This document shows positions 5,162 through 5,800 of a stretch of DNA of 5,800 nucleotides, one piece after another. The translations under genes were made by a program, and so were the position numbers. Source of the DNA: Actinomycetota bacterium (lineage in GTDB: Bacteria; Actinomycetota; UBA4738); NCBI GenBank assembly GCA_013816105.1, contig JACDEY010000005.1, positions 1-5,800 on the forward strand, given 5' to 3'. The notes below the pieces were generated by a model that had not been told where the DNA came from, did no database searches, and saw only the letters and a list, made by a program, of their open reading frames with translations. Every line of letters starts with the position of its first letter. Position 1 is the stretch's first letter.

Positions 5162-5800
5162 CTCGAGTCCCCGGCTCCTTCGAGGCCCAGCAGCGGCTCC
5201 AGTCCGATGGTGAGGCCGGGCCGGTCCATCACGGCCTTGATCGCCAGGACGACGCCGGGCATGAACGATTCCCTGTCGGTGGTGTCGTGACGGATAGAGA
5301 GCGTCTGACCGTCGCCGCCGAACAGCACCTCCTGATGGGCCACGAGTCCCGGGAGGCGAACGGAATGGATCCGGGTACCGAAGGCGCTCCCGCCACGCAC
5401 CCCTTCGACCGTTTCCGAATCCGGCCCCTCCCACTCCGTTGTTCGGGACTTCGCCATCCGCTCCGCCGTCGCGACCGAGGTCCCGGATGGAGCATCGAGC
5501 TTTCCCTCGTGATGGAGCTCGATGATCTCCGCGGCCGGAAAGAGGCGAGCCGCCTCGGCCGCGAAACGCTGGACCAGGACCGCGCCGATCGCGAAGTTCG
5601 GAGCGACGATCACGTTGGAGGCGTTCTTGCGGGCACTCAGCCACCGCCCGATCTCAGCCAGCTCGGAAGCGCCGATCCCTGTGGTGCCGACGACGGCATG
5701 CACGGCATTCTCGATGGCCCATCGCACGTTCCCCATCACGGCCGCCGGGGTCGAGAAGTCCACCGCGACCTGCGCCCCCGCCTCAGCCAGTGCGTCCAGG
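5158..5800 (-). CDS. dapB: 4-hydroxy-tetrahydrodipicolinate reductase, 5' end missing
   Basis: The gene enters from the right window edge with its N-terminal nucleotide-binding G-x-x-G-x-M-G part outside. About 213 residues remain of a protein usually near 245-270. DapB reduces the product of DapA to tetrahydrodipicolinate with NAD(P)H in the cytoplasm. Visible hallmarks in order are VAVDFSTP (dinucleotide-domain strand), VVGTTGIG, APNFAIG, ELHHEGKLDAPSGT (catalytic histidine pair and lysine, with the substrate-binding SGT; around 5475-5520), HSVRLPGLVAHQEVLFG and IRHDTTDRESFMPGV. Everything expected of a working C-terminal domain is present. A GTG at 5761-5763 could be mistaken for the start, but the frame continues upstream (LDALAEAGAQVAVDFSTP) with the normal DapB sequence, so it is internal. 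The stop overlaps the PIG-L start by four bases. dapA is on the same strand 5 kb further on. Confidence 0.95.
   Translation of the reverse strand, partial: LDALAEAGAQVAVDFSTPAAVMGNVRWAIENAVHAVVGTTGIGASELAEIGRWLSARKNASNVIVAPNFAIGAVLVQRFAAEAARLFPAAEIIELHHEGKLDAPSGTSVATAERMAKSRTTEWEGPDSETVEGVRGGSAFGTRIHSVRLPGLVAHQEVLFGGDGQTLSIRHDTTDRESFMPGVVLAIKAVMDRPGLTIGLEPLLGLEGAGDSR

Noticed and set aside
5162..5644. Upstream extension of the PIG-L reading frame into dapB
   Set aside because: The translated extension is arginine- and glycine-rich out-of-frame dapB sequence. The GTG at 5161 sits directly before the conserved first strand and AHPDDD.

Overview
This is a GC-rich, gene-dense bacterial window that looks chromosomal. 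It probably comes from a poorly characterised member of the Actinomycetota. The grounds are high GC in coding and non-coding DNA, GTG starts, a probable leaderless mRNA, TANNNT-type -10 elements of the TATCCT/TAGCCT kind, and a gene mix (DUF2277, EthD-like, PPOX/F420-type split barrel, DVWAVG-repeat secreted protein) that I associate with that phylum. The assignment is inference, and Chloroflexota-like relatives are not excluded.

Layout. The two ends hold lysine/diaminopimelate genes, both on the minus strand. The right end carries most of dapB (5' end cut off by the window), which overlaps a PIG-L/LmbE-family deacetylase gene by 4 nt. The left end carries the first 41 codons of dapA, running out of the window. 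Between them lie about 5 kb of other genes. A 786-residue secreted protein (minus strand) is built from fourteen copies of a ~48-residue DVWAVG repeat, read here as two seven-bladed beta-propellers, plus a C-terminal carboxypeptidase-regulatory-like beta-sandwich. Converging on it are four small plus-strand genes: PduO-type ATP:cob(I)alamin adenosyltransferase, a DUF2277 protein, an EthD-like alpha/beta-barrel protein and a PPOX-like split-barrel protein.

Regulatory layout. dapA and the adenosyltransferase gene diverge from a 60-bp gap in which their candidate -10 hexamers overlap almost completely. The plus-strand cassette and the propeller gene meet tail to tail across 19 bp, where a single 8-bp stem-loop contains both stop codons. 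An inverted repeat sits upstream of the EthD-like gene, and an 11-bp-spaced direct repeat sits upstream of the propeller gene.

Function. DapB and DapA catalyse consecutive steps of diaminopimelate synthesis. The PIG-L protein is translationally coupled to DapB, but its substrate cannot be read from sequence. I see no common pathway among the four plus-strand genes. There are no RNA genes, CRISPR arrays, transposases or integrases. No stretch over 300 bp lacks a gene; the longest gap is the 114 bp upstream of the propeller gene. The least ordinary element is the double-propeller secreted protein.
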